A model generated the notes under the pieces. It was not told where the DNA came from. It was given only the letters and a program-made list of their open reading frames with translations, and searched no databases. DNA of 64,000 nt from Galbula dea (taxonomy: Eukaryota > Chordata > Aves > Piciformes > Galbulidae): NCBI GenBank assembly GCA_013399015.1, contig VWZX01006240.1, positions 551,248 to 615,247 of the forward strand, given 5' to 3'. Position numbers and translations under genes: made by a program. Below, in pieces: positions 1 through 15,400 of this stretch; position 1 is the first letter of the stretch; every line of letters begins with the position of its first letter.

Positions 1-338
1 ATAGAAGCTGATGCAAAGCTCATCTTTACCTCAGGCCAAAAGCCAAGATTCTCCACCTCTGAAACATTTGAATCCAAATCCTTGCCTCTTTCATACCTAA
101 CTACTATTTATTACCTCTTTGAAGATAAAATAATACTTTTAACCACAGCAAGCCAAAACTCATTCCTCTTACAAACCTACCCTAAACAAATATGAACCAC
201 CAAATTATTTCCTCTGCAAAGCAGAGGAGGTTCAATTCATTTTAGAAAGTCTTTCCCACGTTGTTCTGTTGAAACTGAGAGGTGTCAAGAAGGATTGTTG
301 TAGAACCAACAATATCTAAGCAGACTATTTTTACTTAC

Positions 339-427
339 AGCAACAATTTTGTCCTGAACATGAATCTGGCCACTGTGGTCAGCAGCACTGCCAGGTATGA
401 TGTTTTTCACAAAAATCCCTGAAGGTT
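339..427 (-). CDS. PATJ: PATJ exon, middle of PDZ3
   Basis: This 89 bp exon completes Glu389 and encodes residues 390-418. It reads PSGIFVKNIIPGSAADHSG and ends DKIVA, the middle strands of PDZ3. The acceptor is CCAACAG after a strong pyrimidine run, and the donor is GTAAGT. It is the last PATJ exon in the window. The next exon, beginning with the rest of PDZ3, must lie off the left edge. Confidence 0.95.
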
Positions 428-3400
428 CTGTTGGCAGGGGAAAGGGGAGGAAGAGGAAGAAGTCAGGACATGAATCCCATTTATTTCTTTTCTCATTAAG
501 ATTTTTAATTAGTCTTTTTGCCCACACACATCTTCTGTCCACAAAGTTATGACTCTGGAAACCATCATCCTTTGAGGGTTGCCATTCCCACAGCTTGACA
601 TAAGATGACTGAGGATCTCTGATAGTGTCAAACACTGAGCTCAAAATGTTTCCCCTAAAATGGCTCACAAAAAGCCACCTCCTCCACAGATTCATCCTTG
701 TGCTCACCCAGCCTTTAAATCACTTAAATCCATGCTGCATTTGATTGCAAGAGGACTACCTAAGCTCAAAAGTAGAGTATGTGCTTAAGTACTTTGATCA
801 GGACTTCAATCACTTTACAGCTAAAGAATGCAGCACTTTAATCCTTCATGGAAAAGGATTCTTCTTAAAAGAAGAGGAGAAACATGGCAATCAGAAAAGC
901 TGTCCTTTATCCTGTTTGGCACTTGATTATTAATTCTAATGTCTAAGTAGAACAGGGAAAGAAAAACAAAGCAAAAAGAAAAAGCCAGTAAAGGCTGCTA
1001 TCCTCAGCTGCAGTAATCCCTTCCCTTCCTCCTGCAAAACATGGGATGCTGAGCTTTAACTCTAGTGAATCTTGACACTTCCTTCCTCTTCTGAAGACCA
1101 ACCTTCCTCAGGCACCTGCCTGACATGCTTTGTCCATGCTCAGCAAACACCTTTTCCCATTGCCTGCCACGTGTTCCTCCCCAAGCCACTTCCCAGTGCT
1201 CATGGCACTGGCCTGGCATTCCTGACCAGCAAGACTTGAGGCTCTCTGGGGACTGAAGAGGGCCTGGAGATCCAATCCAGCTGCACCACATTCCCACACC
1301 ACTTTTTGGAGGCCCCTGAGGAAGGGGAGAGGTTAAAAAGCACTACCCTTTTGTGTGAAACCAGATATTCAGCTGAGTCCATTTGCAAGACATTATCATT
1401 TGCAAAACAAATATTTGAAAGAGAAGTTAAGAGTTCTAATTTAAAGAGGATTTAGGAAACAAAACCAACAAAAATCACCTGATTCTATATCCCCATATCC
1501 TAGCACAGGTATTTGAATCTGTTCCCAGAGTTTAGACACTGAAAGGTGGCCTGCACATCACACAGAGCTAAGATTCTCTACTTACCCAGCCTCCTCATTT
1601 CTAACAGCTCCAACTCATTAAATAAACCAAAGTTGCATGTGATTTTGTTCATGCTAAAGATTCCACTCCCAAGTTAATGTAAATTGGGGATATCCAATCC
1701 TTTTCAATTTGGAAACTCTTCTTCAAATGTGCAGGGGCAAAACAAGGACCAGTGTGGCCAGGAACCTGAGTGTGTTAGAGGCTGCACACACAGGAACTGT
1801 TTGTTACCTTCTAATGTCTTGCACAGTAACAAACATCAGGCTGTCAAATTCACAGCTCAGTAGTCAAGTGCTAATTATTTTTTCAGCTAATTATAACCCC
1901 TGAACAATATTTGTGCCTGAATTTAACTTTGCTGTGAGTTCTCCAAACACCTTCTGCATAGATTTTAGAAGTTATACTGTTTCAAAGAAGCACTAGCCAT
2001 AAATAAAGGTTATTTGAGAAGCCCCTGTCCTTGGCTTTACTACATCCTGTAGAACTCACCCACATCACTTGTGCCAGCATATCCAACAATTGTTATTCCC
2101 AGGCTTTGTCCATTCTTTTTGATAAGTTCAACATCCCAGGTCTCAAAAAGGCTGGTAACATCCTTCAAATAAAGCACAAGACAGGAGCAAGAAATAAATC
2201 TTGTCACTTCCCAATACCATTACAATATTAACCAGGTTAATCAAGATCTTCCAGAAGTGAGCAGGGGCTTGGATTTTCCTCTCTTAGCAGGGACCATATT
2301 TGCAAAAGAGATTTGCTGAACATAAGGAATCACCCCAAGTCACCAGTTGCTTTTTAAATCCTTTCCTAATGCTGCCTCCACATACCTGTCAGAGACACAA
2401 TACTTCTATTTTAGGGAAGACAAAGGTTTGCATTAGACTCCTGGCAGGCCATTTCTCTTTGGATTCCACTGCCACCTGGTAACAACAAACTTCCTAGCCA
2501 ATCCCAGATGAATACCCTCAGAATTTCTTTTCTCCCTTTCCTATGTTTGTCCTGATAAACACTGTCATGAATCCACTTGCCTGAGCTCCTTCTACTGGAG
2601 GGTTAAGAAGCACCCAAAAAATGGTATAAGTCCACAGCCCTATCACATCACACATTCCTGTCTGCAGAAGTGATGCTTATCTCTTCTTGTTCTCACCTCC
2701 TAAAGGAGAGAAGGGCAGCAGGAAAGGGATCTCAAAACAGAACCAGGTTTGATGGCCTGAAAGGAAGGAAACCAGGTGTACAAATAGGAGGCACATTTCT
2801 ACTCCTGAAGCAGTTGCCTGCTTAAATGCAAATATGGGAGACTTACAAAACCTTCCCATTCCAAAAGGGAATCTTACACACATCAGCTGAAGATGTTTGA
2901 TATGATCCTGGTCAGATTTGAATGCCACCAAACTGCAAAGAGCAGTGGAAGCCTCCAGGTTGTCTAAAGCAAAAGCCTCCTCAGTTTGCATTCAAAGAAA
3001 ATGATTTTAAGGCCTAAGAGAGGAAGGGAGAGTATTCATCTGTAAATGCTTTGCTGCTGAAGTGATGACTTCTCATAACAAACAAGGCTTGAAAAGAGAA
3101 GCACATAACATGAGCTGTTCTCTGAACCCTTTGCTTACTACAATTACCCAAATCCCCTAAAAGGCACTAGCTAAGGTTACAACTTGGTCTGACCTTACAC
3201 TGGAGAAGGACATGGAAAAAAGTCCCTACAAAGCTGGCCTCAGTCTGTCTGTGCAACTCTACCCTGACAAGGAAACAAATCAAAACTGCAAGGCAGAGTT
3301 CAACCAGGACACACTAAAGACATTGGGGATAGCACAGAGGAAAACAATCAAGCACATAGATCTGGGCTTGCAAGGGATAAATTAAAGTACATCAGGTTGT

Positions 3401-6400
3401 TTGGGTTTGTAATCAGATACAGCCCAATGAGATCAAAAAGAAGATGATCAGAGGAAGGTCTGTTAAAGTGATGAAATCAAGAGGGGTAGTGTCACTGCCA
3501 ACAACAAAACCTGGACTGGGAACCTTGAAAACATTTCTTAAGAGAGTCAACAAAAGCAAAGTTGAATCAAATGCTTGCCAAATATCAGCTTTGGAAGGAC
3601 CTAGATTAAAAGCTGGCCCAAAGTTATGCCCATACCTATTCCACTTTGGACTGCAAGAGAACTTGATGGACAGCTGTCTCCTTTCTTATCTCACACCCAC
3701 CTCCCTCAACTAGGCAACTCATTAAGCTCATTAAATGCTTTCCAACTCTCTTGCTCCATAAGACACTGATGGAGATGTAGATAAGTTTTGATGCTCTGTC
3801 ACTTATCTTTAGGAGAGGGAATCAAAACAGTAAACAAGCCTAGAGCAACATCTGAAATGGAACTATGGCCTTGAGAGTCCTGCTGTTTTGACAGCCAAAA
3901 GCCCTTCAGAGTCAGTGCAACTCATACTCTGTAAGTAATGTTGCTGGTAGGACACATAAAACATTAGAAGTGGAGTCTTGAAAAACCAAAGCAGGGAGCT
4001 CCTCCATCCAGTCAGCAGAAGGAGGCTGCTACCATTGCTGTCAGGATCTTGGAGAGTACAGACAATCCCACTGTTTTCTTGTGCCCATGCAGAGACTTAA
4101 ATAGTTTCAGTTATTCTCTACTACAGGAAGTTTAAAGGGAATCAAATATGAATACAACACTAAAAAAAAAACCCCTCATGTATTAAAAATGCCTTTCTGC
4201 TGCTTTGCAGAAAAAAGAAAAGGAAAATATTTTCTATTCCAAAGCTCACAGCTAGTGAGAGCCCTCAGAAAGCAGAGAGAAATTGGATGAGAGGAAAGAG
4301 TTCTGTTGGAAAGCAGACACAAACTGAAAAGTAGAGCATTAAAAATCATCATTAAATTCATAGATACATTCAGATGAAGCACTATTCTTGACTTCAGTCA
4401 ATCTCTCCTAACACCAGAAAGAGGAGTCACTTCAAATCTAAATACAAAAGCACCATTTAGTTCAGAAAACAATAGATGACATTCAGAAAGAAGCAGATGA
4501 AATTGAAACCTGATTTTTTTTTTTTCCCCCCTTTAAACTACATAGCAGGAATAAGGAAGACACTGAAAAGACATCCACAAGAAATTAACATTTTAGAAAG
4601 GCTGCAGGATCTACAATGCCTGGGGTTAGTTAGTGACAACCAGCCCTGCCTTTTGGGCAGGGAAGAGAGAAAAATAGTACTTTGTAGAGGAAACCAAACT
4701 AGAACCAGGGTATTTTTTCCTAACATGGGCCTTGGAAAATATGAAATAGGCAGAAAAGAAGTGCTTCATAATGAGGCTGATTCCCTAGGAAAGCCTGAAA
4801 TCAGAGTGCTAGCCAAGCCCACTTTTTAGACTCCAACCTTATGTACAGAGATTACCTCCTCTTATCTCTCTGCCACTCACATTTCCTACCACACCAATCC
4901 CTCTTTTAAGAAGAGGAGCTTGAGGAGGACCCAAACCACTCTCCTGACAGCTACAGCCACAGTCATCTTCCAGAGAGATGCAAGCCAAGGAGGCTAGTGG
5001 CTGCCTTTGCAGGGACACTGCCCAGTGAGCAGGTGAACTGGTACCAATATGACTGCTAGCCTGACTTTGGGCTGCTCTAAAAAAGCCCAACTTAGCTCTC
5101 TTGACTCCCATTCATGAAACTAGACAAGAAAGAAAAGGCTACTCAGATTCTCCACCTAAATCTAAGCAGCACAGTAGCAGCAGATGGTACACAAGCACAG
5201 CTTTGTTTATGTTTTGAGACCTACTGTACACTTAGTGGAGCATTTGTTGATTTTAATTACTCAAAACTGAAGAGAATGACTTCAAAAACAAGAGACTTTG
5301 ATATGACCATGATAAGATTTGCTAAAACAAGTTTCTAAATCTTGAGCTATATTTCCTAGCACAGACAGTAGTGTAGACTAGGAAAACATTACACTTCTGC
5401 TTCATCAAAAGATGACTGTGCTGAATAATTCTGGTGTGGCCATGGAGGCACAGACTAGGATTTCAGACTAGGGGAATTCACAGGCAACTTTTAAATCCAC
5501 TTACAAAATGATTGATTAGCAAGAATGTAATGAGCTGAGGAGGAGAACTAACAGGAACCAGGTATTGATAACTTTTAGGGGCTTGGTAATTAAATTACCC
5601 AGTCTGAAATAAATCCTGGAAAGCTGGTCATTCCCATCCCAAGATCAGAGCTATTAATAACACCCAGGAAAAAGGGAAAATTAGAGAAGGCAGGGCTCTA
5701 GTAATGGCACCACTTAAACACACACATAGGGTATCTGGAAACTCAAAAGAGAAGCAGCACTTTAGGCCTTGAGACCACTCCCTCCTCCTCTCTGATCAGA
5801 AGCCACAAACACACTTCCAAAAGTCAGAAGGAACCACCAGATACTTACAGTTCCATTTTGAAAGGAAGGCAATGTACTGACTGGCCAGCTCACAGGAGCT
5901 GGTGGAGTCTCCAGGATTTCACACTTTGGGTCTCTTGCAACAATCATCCTAACAGAATTCCCACAGTTTCTCAGCACTTGGGCAACTTGTTCACTAGTCA
6001 TTCCTTGCACATTGGTCCCTCCAATCTGTAAGATGTGATCTCCTGTCCTGAGTCTCCCATCCTTCAAAACAGAAACACAAATTCTAGTCTAGCCATAAAA
6101 TAGCTTTTGCCATGACAAAGTTAAAACTGTGTACAGGCACCTTCATGGCCATGAGAGTCAATGCAAGAACAGAGCATAAAATTGACCCCCAACTTCAAGG
6201 AAGCATTTGCACAACCATCCACTTGTTTGGGTTTTTTTTCCACAGCAATGAATCAACCTTTCCAAAACCAAGTAAAATATACAAGTTGGATAGTACCATT
6301 CCTAAGGAAGTTGCTGCTTTCTTCATTCAGGAGAAAACAGACAGCCAGGTTTCACACTCTCACAGGTTGATGTGTATTGCTGTTTCACAGAACACTCCTC

Positions 6401-9400
6401 AGGGGGTAGGGGTCAAAATGAAAAACACAGTGTTTTATTTGGGACTTTTAAGGGTTTTTCCTAATACTTCTATACCAGCCTGGCAATTCTTCTCTCCTAT
6501 GACTAGCTCCAACTCAAGTAAGTAGATCCACTGAAGGGAACAAGACTCTACACAAACCATTTTTCAGATGATAATTATGACCTACAACATCATTTCTATT
6601 CCAAGCCTTCATAGGACCAAATCCACAGCTGCTATTGATCAGCACCAGCTCCACCACCTTATGTGCATTGATTTCCACAGCAATCACAGTGGAGTTATCC
6701 CCACAACTAACTCCAACTCATTTCCAAACTGATTCCATTTTACCCAGGGAGAGGTGTTCGTTATTTCACATGTTCTTAATGATGTCTCATTCAGCTGAGA
6801 ATGAGGTGGGGAGTTCTTAACTTACATGTTTCATTTGCAGCCAAAACACTGGATTCCTTACAGCAAAACAGGTGTTACACCATAATTAAAAATACTCATT
6901 GATATGTGGCAGGTTCAGAGGGAAGCAGTCAAGCAAAAACCAACATTTTCCACTAAGGCTTTCTGAATCTCCAGCTTTCATTTCCATCTTACACTAGAGG
7001 AAGCCTTAGCCTCTCTCTTTTCTGTGTTACTGGATCTTGCCTGCATGGGTTACAGACCTCAAACACTGCCATGTCCAAATTTGCATTCAAAATCCAACTG
7101 TGTTTTGCTGTTGCACATGTTCTGCTCCTGAAATGCAGTAACACTTACCACTTGAGTCCTTCAAGATTAGCCATCAAAGGCTGCAAGCTGGACCTGTGCA
7201 GCTTTAAAAGACATCAAGAACTTCAAAAGGCTTTCCATCAACCCTAAGTGTCTTCTTGCACTGGCCAGAGCACAAGGCAGGGATCAAAACCCACTAAAAA
7301 CAGGACATCCTCAATCTACAAACCGAATCTGGTCATGCTTCAGTCTAGAAACTGAATCATGCAATGACTTCAAGAAGGCAGATTCTCTTGCCCCAACAAC
7401 TCATTGGGAGAGTTTGTCCTTACAGATGTTGCCAAATGTGTCAAATTCTACAGGGGATGTGCAAATCCATTGAGAGCATTTGTCCTCCCATAGACTGGCC
7501 CTGCTCTAGGGAATCCTGCTGTGGCAGAGGGGTTGGACTAGATGATCTTTCCAGGTCCCTTCCAACTCCTAATATTCTGTGATTCTGTGACTGACAATAT
7601 TAAAAGTACTGAAAATATGAGAAGGTGACACAACTTTTCAGAACTTCTGCATGTTCCACAATGTCCTAAAAACCAAAGCACATCTAAGAAACAACTCCAT
7701 TGCCATCAGGTGCTGACTTCTTCCTCAATCATACCTTCCACATATGTACTTCCAAAGGACATGTTGGCACTCAGACTTGTGATGCTATCAGCTTCCTTTT
7801 GTTGAAGTGTATTAGCTTACTTGCCGACTGTCAAAAGCAGTTAATTATACTTTACAATCCAACCAGAAGTGACAAAACAAAACAAATTACCTGATCTGCT
7901 AATCCCCCAGGAACAATTGTTCTTACAACTACTCCACTCGACTTCCCTCCTACGATTCCAAAGCCTAATCCTGAGCCGTCGTTAATCAGCTCAACGTCTT
8001 CAACGTGGCCCCACTGAACCTGCAATGAAGAAAGCCAAATTTGAATGCCACTTGATCTTTCATGTTTCTCCCTTTCCCATCTACCAGGAAGGAGGAAAAT
8101 TAAGCAGAGTAATTTTCTTTCTCTGTCCCCAACCCCCCCAAATTGGAGATCTGTTGGATTTGGTTCAGTCAGCTTCATTTCCTTAGGAATCCACAGTGGG
8201 ATTTCTCATCTGGTTTTAGACATCCATTCTGGCCTTCACTGTCAGGATAACAGGATACCAGGAAAAAGACTGACTAAGGGATAAAAAAAAAAACCCCAGC
8301 ACTTTGAATATTTTCTTGCCAAAATGAAAACTATCCTCTTAGTTTTTCATAAATCAGGAATACTGCAAACAACAGAGCAAAACAGAGGCCAGGAGCTTGC
8401 AACTGGCTTAGTTTTCACTTAGTGTTGCCCAGAGTTTCTTTCTGTTATTTCACTTCCACACTCCAAACACCACCAGTGCTCCCTGAATTAATAGCACAGT
8501 ACAATATTCTGCCATGCTGAATTGGAAGCATGTTTCTAAGCTACACTGTACCGTGACCTTATGTTCTACAAGACAATCTGAAAATAACAAAGCTGTTAAG
8601 CAACCCAAACCCAGCCAATGTTTCTGTCAGATTAATATCTCTTAGAAACCAAAATGGAGCAAAGGAGGCAGATTTAAGTCTTCTGTGAATAAAGGATTTA
8701 TTAGCATATTGAAAATCTTTGCCAAAGCCAGTTAAATATCATAAAAGAAGTTTAAAGACCCCCTGTAGAGATATATATTTGTATTTTATTTTGTTAGTCT
8801 GTTCAGCACAGATCTTTCAATGAAAAAGCAGTTAAAGTTTAATTCTTTAAAATTTCCAGAGCAATAAACAATATTGATTATCCACTAAAACCTTCAGATT
8901 TCACTAGCTGTGTAATAATCATGAGGGGAAATAATTACTGAGAATAAAGAAGAGCACTGCTCTTAACCAGATTTTCATCCAAACCTACTAGCACAATAAA
9001 TTAGGATTCCAATATTGCAAACCCTGGATTTAGGTGTGCAGCTTGACCAAAGGCAGGGAAACCACCTGGAGCATATGGTTTGAACACAGATGGAAGTTGA
9101 GCCCTAGCTTATTCCATGTCCCAGTGACAATCTCTCCCTCTTCAAGAAACCAAAAGGGTTCACAGTCAATGAAATCTGCTGATAAAAAAAATCCCCTGAT
9201 AACTAAACAAGGATTGAAATGTTCTTTAAAAGACACTTTCTGATGGCTTTTTTTTTTTACCCAAAGACAAGGCTTTTTGTTTTGAGCAGTTTCAGTTTAG
9301 ATTGGTTGGGGGTATTTCAAGCAGTGCTCATGGTAGGTTAAAATGTAATGAGAGCATCTTTAATTGCTGAGCACAAGGAGGTTTGAGCTGAGTGTACTCA

Positions 9401-12400
9401 TAAAATGCTTTCCTCAGCCTGTGCTGAACAGACTCTGCTGCTAAGACTATGTTGATCTACTAAAGCTTCTGCTATCCCAGGATCTATTTTATCACAACTT
9501 CATGCAGCTTTGCAATAGAAGCCTTACACTTATGGCATGATCAGCCTAAATGAAGAAAATCTGATTAAAGACAGAAATCCCTATAGGTAAAGCTTGCTAA
9601 CACAAACATAACCACACACACACACACAGAGACAAGAAAAAAAATAGCGAGCACAGTTCCAAATCTGCTTTTGACAGTGCTACAACAACTCACAGTCTCG
9701 GGTGGGTTTCTGTCACTTAACAAGACAGCTGAAGTTCTGCTGTTGCCTTGAACTGGCTCCCTAGCAACAACCAGATGTAGAGATCCTGTGGCTTGCTGGA
9801 GGAGGGCAATAGCTTGCTGATGGGAAATGTTCTGATCCAATGGGGTGCAATTAATGGCCAGTATGTGGTCATTTTCCTTCAGCCTTTGATCCCTTAACAA
9901 AACAGTGGAAGCAATTTTAGAAGCCAGCACAGTGACTGCACGACAGGCTGGGGGAATTCAAATGGGAACATGCAAAATACACAGTCATGCAAAGGATTGC
10001 TATATTTATGCATATATTTATTTACATTTATGGATTTATATATATTTTTAAATCTGCTAATTAGACTCCCTTCTCCAACCTCCAAACTCCATGCAGCCAG
10101 GCCCCACTGTACTGAACTGCCCAGCCAGATTTTGTTCCAACTGAATCGTGGTACAGAAATTTGTTCAAGTTTTACCTTTGCTTTTATTCAGAATTCAATG
10201 AAATTACAGGGCAGAAAAACCTTACTTTTGTAGTTATACCAACTAAGAACTACACTATGCTTAACACTACTTGATCCTATCTCAAAGTACCCACCACTCA
10301 GGCTATGATAATGTTTTGTATCGTTATTCAATCTGAAGAGCAAGGAGCTGAATATTTACATTTTAATCCAAATTTACAGTATCAAACTTCCTTTTACACA
10401 GTTTACCATAAAAGAATATAAATTTCACAGTTAATTCCCCCTAGTGCTGAATTTAGGTTTGTGACAAGAGAGCAAGCATCACTCATCTCCTTTGTTACAT
10501 ATTCATTCTGAGCAGGAGACCAAACTGTTAGAGAGACAGGCACTGCCTTCAAAGCTCTGTAGGCATCCAAAAAAAAAAAGGCTCCAGGAGATCTTGTCTC
10601 AGAAGCCAAATGGGAAGCATGCTGGGGAAACTATATTATAAACTCTGAAACAATATAACTGCACCTCTTAACTAAACACACTTGAAACTTCCTTTTTATC
10701 ATGCAATGTTGAAGATGGTTCCCAGAAATCACTTCCTTCGAGCACTACCCATATTTTAGACTCTCTCATCAAAAGCAAGTGAGCAGCAGGTCATCAAATC
10801 CTAAAGTGAGACATTCACCCTCCTTTGACATCCAGATCAGTCCATCTGTCTCCACTTTGAAAGAGCCTAATATGCTTTTCTTTAAGTGTTCTCTGGTGTG
10901 TTCTCTGTGGGCCCATAGCCATTATCATTCCAACCTCTCCCCACTCTTTTTTTTGTCATCCTGTGTTGGCACTTCCTGACATGTGTTATTTAAAAAGTGA
11001 CACCAATGACTTGAAATCTAGACACAGTTTCTTGAAACATCATTCCAAGCACTGCTTTTGGCTCATGCCAACTCTTGTGCTTTTACAATCACAGTTTCTC
11101 TTGAAAGGATTGCTCTGCCTTTTGTTGTTGGGTGCAAAACCCACAGACAATAAGGGAAGAAACTGCCTGAAGCCTTGGTTCTATGATGACATCTGTGCAG
11201 GGATCTGCTGGGAGGAATGGATCTAAATTTACACAGGAAACAAACAGTAAACCCAACTATAAATAGGGCATTGTCATAGCCACATAAATAAAGAAACAAG
11301 GGGAGGGAGGGGGGGGAAGATCTTCCAGGGACACAATGCAGAAAAATTCAAATGGAGGCTAAGTTTTATTTTCCTTCTGTTCTTTTCTGAGTTCTCTTTT
11401 GTTTTTTAATCAGTGCTCAAGATTCTCTCAAGTGAGTCATGAGTTCTGGAAATTCCATTTATGAATGGCCCAGATATTGAAAACTCCTCTGAAAATCTGA
11501 TCCTCAAAACATGAGTCCATTGAGTTGAAAAGCCAGAATTGAAGTTATCACCAACAAAACATCCCACCAGATAACCCACACAAACATGATAAGAGTTTTC
11601 AGTGTCAAAGTTGTGACTTTTCCCCTTCATGGAAACACTGCCATTTTCCAGCACCATTATAAAGATCTCACCTGTCAGCTATGCTTCCTGGCTGGACTTC
11701 CTTCACAAAGATACCAACTTCTCCCAGGCTGGGATTTTTAAGGGCAACCACACTAAATCCAAGACCTCCAACAAAAGGCTTTTCAATCTTTATTGATTCT
11801 ATTTGCCTCCCCTAATGAAAGAGACACCAAAAAAAAAAATGACTGATTTTTAATGCAACAGAATGAGCTTGTTTCCAATTTATGAACACTGGGAGAATTA
11901 TTCTCCTCCTAAAACTCAAAGGCAAAACACCAAATATGTTATTTCTATAAAAGCTTCTCCATTTATTATTTTTAATATAGCAGAGTATTGGATATGCAAG
12001 CACTCTGAGGTTCTGAAACCTTAGGGAATTTAAGAGCTGCTTTCACACTTCATTCACATTATGAGATGAATTCCAAACTGGATGAAAACTATGAACAAAG
12101 TGCTGTCTAGAGCAATATAGTTGGGATTTCTGGAAATGCTGCATAGCTCAACTAAATTACTTGTCTTTTGGCTCTCCCCTCGATTTTAATGGTGATTTTT
12201 AGGGGTGGGTGTGTGTGTGTGTGTGTTCAAAAGATTGCAGCTTTTAAAGAGAGAAATTAATTTCCTTCCCCCCCTTCCTGCATCTTTACACTTCAGGTTA
12301 AAAACCAAACAGTTTGGTTTGCAACTGCCTCTAAGACAAAGTTTCTGGGGTTGTTTACTGGGAAATAGCACTTAGAAAATGCACTGCTATTACAGCTGTT

Positions 12401-15400
12401 TTACCCCAAACAATGTGCACTCTTTCCTGCTCAATCGTTTATCTGATGAGTTAATGACACACTAATGAGAAGAGTTATGCTCCAAATATTACAGCTACAT
12501 TAAGGTAGTCAATTAGCAACAGTTACTTAATACAGAAAGGCATGACTAACCAATTAAATTAATGGCTCTAAGTAACACAGAACAATACATTTGTGGTTTA
12601 AATACCAATCCCACACGGGTGGATGTCTGCACCTGTACAAATTCCAGAAGCAGCTGGTACATGCACCACCCCATGTTCCTGAAACCAGTATTTGCCTGGC
12701 AAAGGTAAGACATACAAAAGGAAGAGTTAAAGAAAATATTACATGGCAGTTCTTTTAATCCTTTGCACTCTTCACATGTTCAGAAAGCTGGTACCTTTCC
12801 AGTTTCCAAATGTACTTGGTAAGTAAGCAAGTTGCTGCAGAAAATGTCCATTTGCAGGTTAAGTGTCAGCAAATACCAGAAATGTTTTCTAGCAACTGCC
12901 ATTTCTTTTCTCCCTGACTGTGTTGGGTAGAAAGTAAGACAAAAAAAATTGGCCAAGAAATAAAAAAGCCCAAACCCCACCAAACTGCTTTCCATTGCTG
13001 ACATTATCTTTCAGAGGGAAAAATGTTATCTTCAGCACTTCTACTACCTCAGAGGCACCACACTCCCAGGTACACACCAAAAGAGCATGTTTGAAAATGT
13101 ACTCCAAAAGGCTGCAAGAAAAAGTTGTGACATTAAAGGAAATTTTGGATCACTAAACCCAAGAGCCTTACCTTTGCCATCTGTTGGATGATTGTGTTAA
13201 ATTCATGAGCTCCCAGGTTTGGAGTGAAGGTAGCTGCTCTGGCTTCAGGTGAACTGCAAGGTGTGGAGATACTCCCAGCAGCAACAGATTTGTCAGCAAA
13301 CACTAGCAGCCCTCTCTTAGTAAAATCAAAATCTACTGAATGATCAGGAGGCATGTAATTGAGCTGTGGAAAATGAACAACAGTGCAGATCAACTATCAA
13401 ACCCAAAAGCTTTCCACATAATATCATTTTGTCTGAAGACTGCCAAAGAAACATACCTGTGTTCACACATGCTCATTCACACAAATACACTCCCCTGGAT
13501 AAATTAGGCCATGTTAATATAGAAGCTATAACCAAGCTACCATATCAAGTTGAAATTGTTTTCCATAAGGAAAGTTCCCTGAAAGTTTCAGCTATATTTC
13601 TACTCCACTTATTTTCCTTCAATTCTTTCATGCTTCTTCCCTGCTCATGCCCATTATCCTCTTTTCACCCTGATATTCCAGAGATTCTCCTTCCCCTCTA
13701 CTCTACCCTAGTGAGGGCACAGCTGGAGTATTGTGTCCAGTTCTGGGCTCCCCAGCTGAAGAGAGACAAGGAAGTACTAGAGAGAGTCCAGCAGAGGCTA
13801 GGAAGATGCTGAGGGCACTGGAGCATCTCTGGCAGGAGGAAAGGCTGAGAGCCCTGGGGCTGCTTAGCCTGGAGAAGAGCAGCCCCACAGGGGAGCTGCT
13901 CAATGCTCAGCAAGAGCTGAAGGGTGGGGGCAAGATGCTGGGGCCAGACTCTGCTCAGTGGTGGTCAGGGACAGGCCAAGGGGCACTGAGCACAAACTGG
14001 AAGCCAGGAGGTTCCAGCTGAGCAGGAGGAGAAGCTTGTTTGGTGTGAGGGTGTTGGAGCCCTGGCCCAGGCTGCCCAGAGAGGTTGTGGAGTCTCCTTC
14101 TGGGGAGAGATTCCCAAGGCAGCTGGAGGTGATCTTGGGCAAGCTGCTGTGGATGATCCTGCTTTAGCAGGGGATGTGGATTAGATGATCCCCAGAGGTC
14201 CCTTCCAACCCTCACCATGCTGGGATTCTGTGACTGGGAAACAGCACATGCAAAAGCACCAAACATTAAAGAGACACTTAAGCAACTGCCAGGCAGACCT
14301 AGACAATTTTAGAAGAAGCAGCCAAATTTTTTCAGAGTCCCTTACTCACTGAGGAGCCAAAGGTCTGATCTGCATTATCTCCTCCCCAGAGAGAGCCTAG
14401 GGTGCAAACTACCTACCACTGAACATGCTATCATTGCTAGAACCTGCAGTTCAATTTCTAGTCCTGACATAATGAAAATATACAGAAATACTCCTGGTGT
14501 GCCATAGTAAACAGGAAAATGCCATCCTGAATGAAACTGCTCATGAGAGACATGCTTTAAAAGAATTTCAAGAACACCTAAATCTTCTAGATAATTCTGA
14601 GCATTCTGGATACAAAATCCATTGTGCCACAGTCATAAAGCACAAGCTTAGATAGATTTGCATTTTCATACATTTTTAATAGCTTTCAGACATGCATTCA
14701 AGCTTTGGAGGGAAGAAACAGATGCAGCACCTATGTGAACATGTGAGGAAGGGAGAATGAATGGCACAAGCACTACCATGTCACCCAGACAGGAACACAA
14801 TCATAGAATCAGAGTTGGAAGGGACCTTCAAGATCATCCAGCTCCAACCCCCCTGACTGCCAGGGACACCATCCACTAGATCAGGTTGCCCAGGGCCCCA
14901 TCCAGCCTGGCCTTAAAAGCTTCCAGGGATGAGGCTTCCACAACCTCTTTGGGCAACCAAGCAGTACATTTGGCAGTGACAGCAAGGTAGCCTCATCCTC
15001 CTGACACCCACCCCACTGTATCTGCAGTAACAGCAGAGAGGGATCACTGCTGCTCTGGGTATGCCAACTTAGCTCCTGCTTTTAACTCTGCATGCCTGAC
15101 TCTGCACAGTGAGACCTGTTCATGCAGATGTTTCACTGGTGCCCATGCCCCAAAAAAATGTCTGTCAGTTGGCATTATAAACCATCCCACAAAAGTTCAT
15201 TTCACTGCTGAAGCCCAGTTACTTTAAGGCTAGCTGGGGTAATGCCTGCATCAGAGCTTGGCAAATCTTCAGGAGTGGTTTGCTAGATTTTATTTCACAA
15301 AGCATGCTAACCATTCTTGTACAAGTCAGCAGGAACTAAGTGATGATGTCTTCTAAAGAGAAAAGATGCTGCCAGTTAGCTGATAAACAGGATTTAGCTT

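Larger units (their letters stand above)
1..13171 (-). other. PATJ: PATJ introns between the coding exons
   Basis: The intervals are 1-338, 428-2059, 2163-5848, 6062-7890, 8020-9693, 9893-11671 and 11812-13171. They are unique AT-rich intron sequence. Recognised content is one CR1 3' end (7490-7591), a short CA run near 9613-9628 and a GT run (12208-12226). No further exon, RNA gene or long repeat was seen. Confidence 0.75.

Noticed and set aside
13366..13812. 148-codon open frame on the plus strand
   Set aside because: Its second half is the CR1 reverse-transcriptase C-terminus of a truncated copy, and its first half is PATJ intron sequence. It is not a separate gene.
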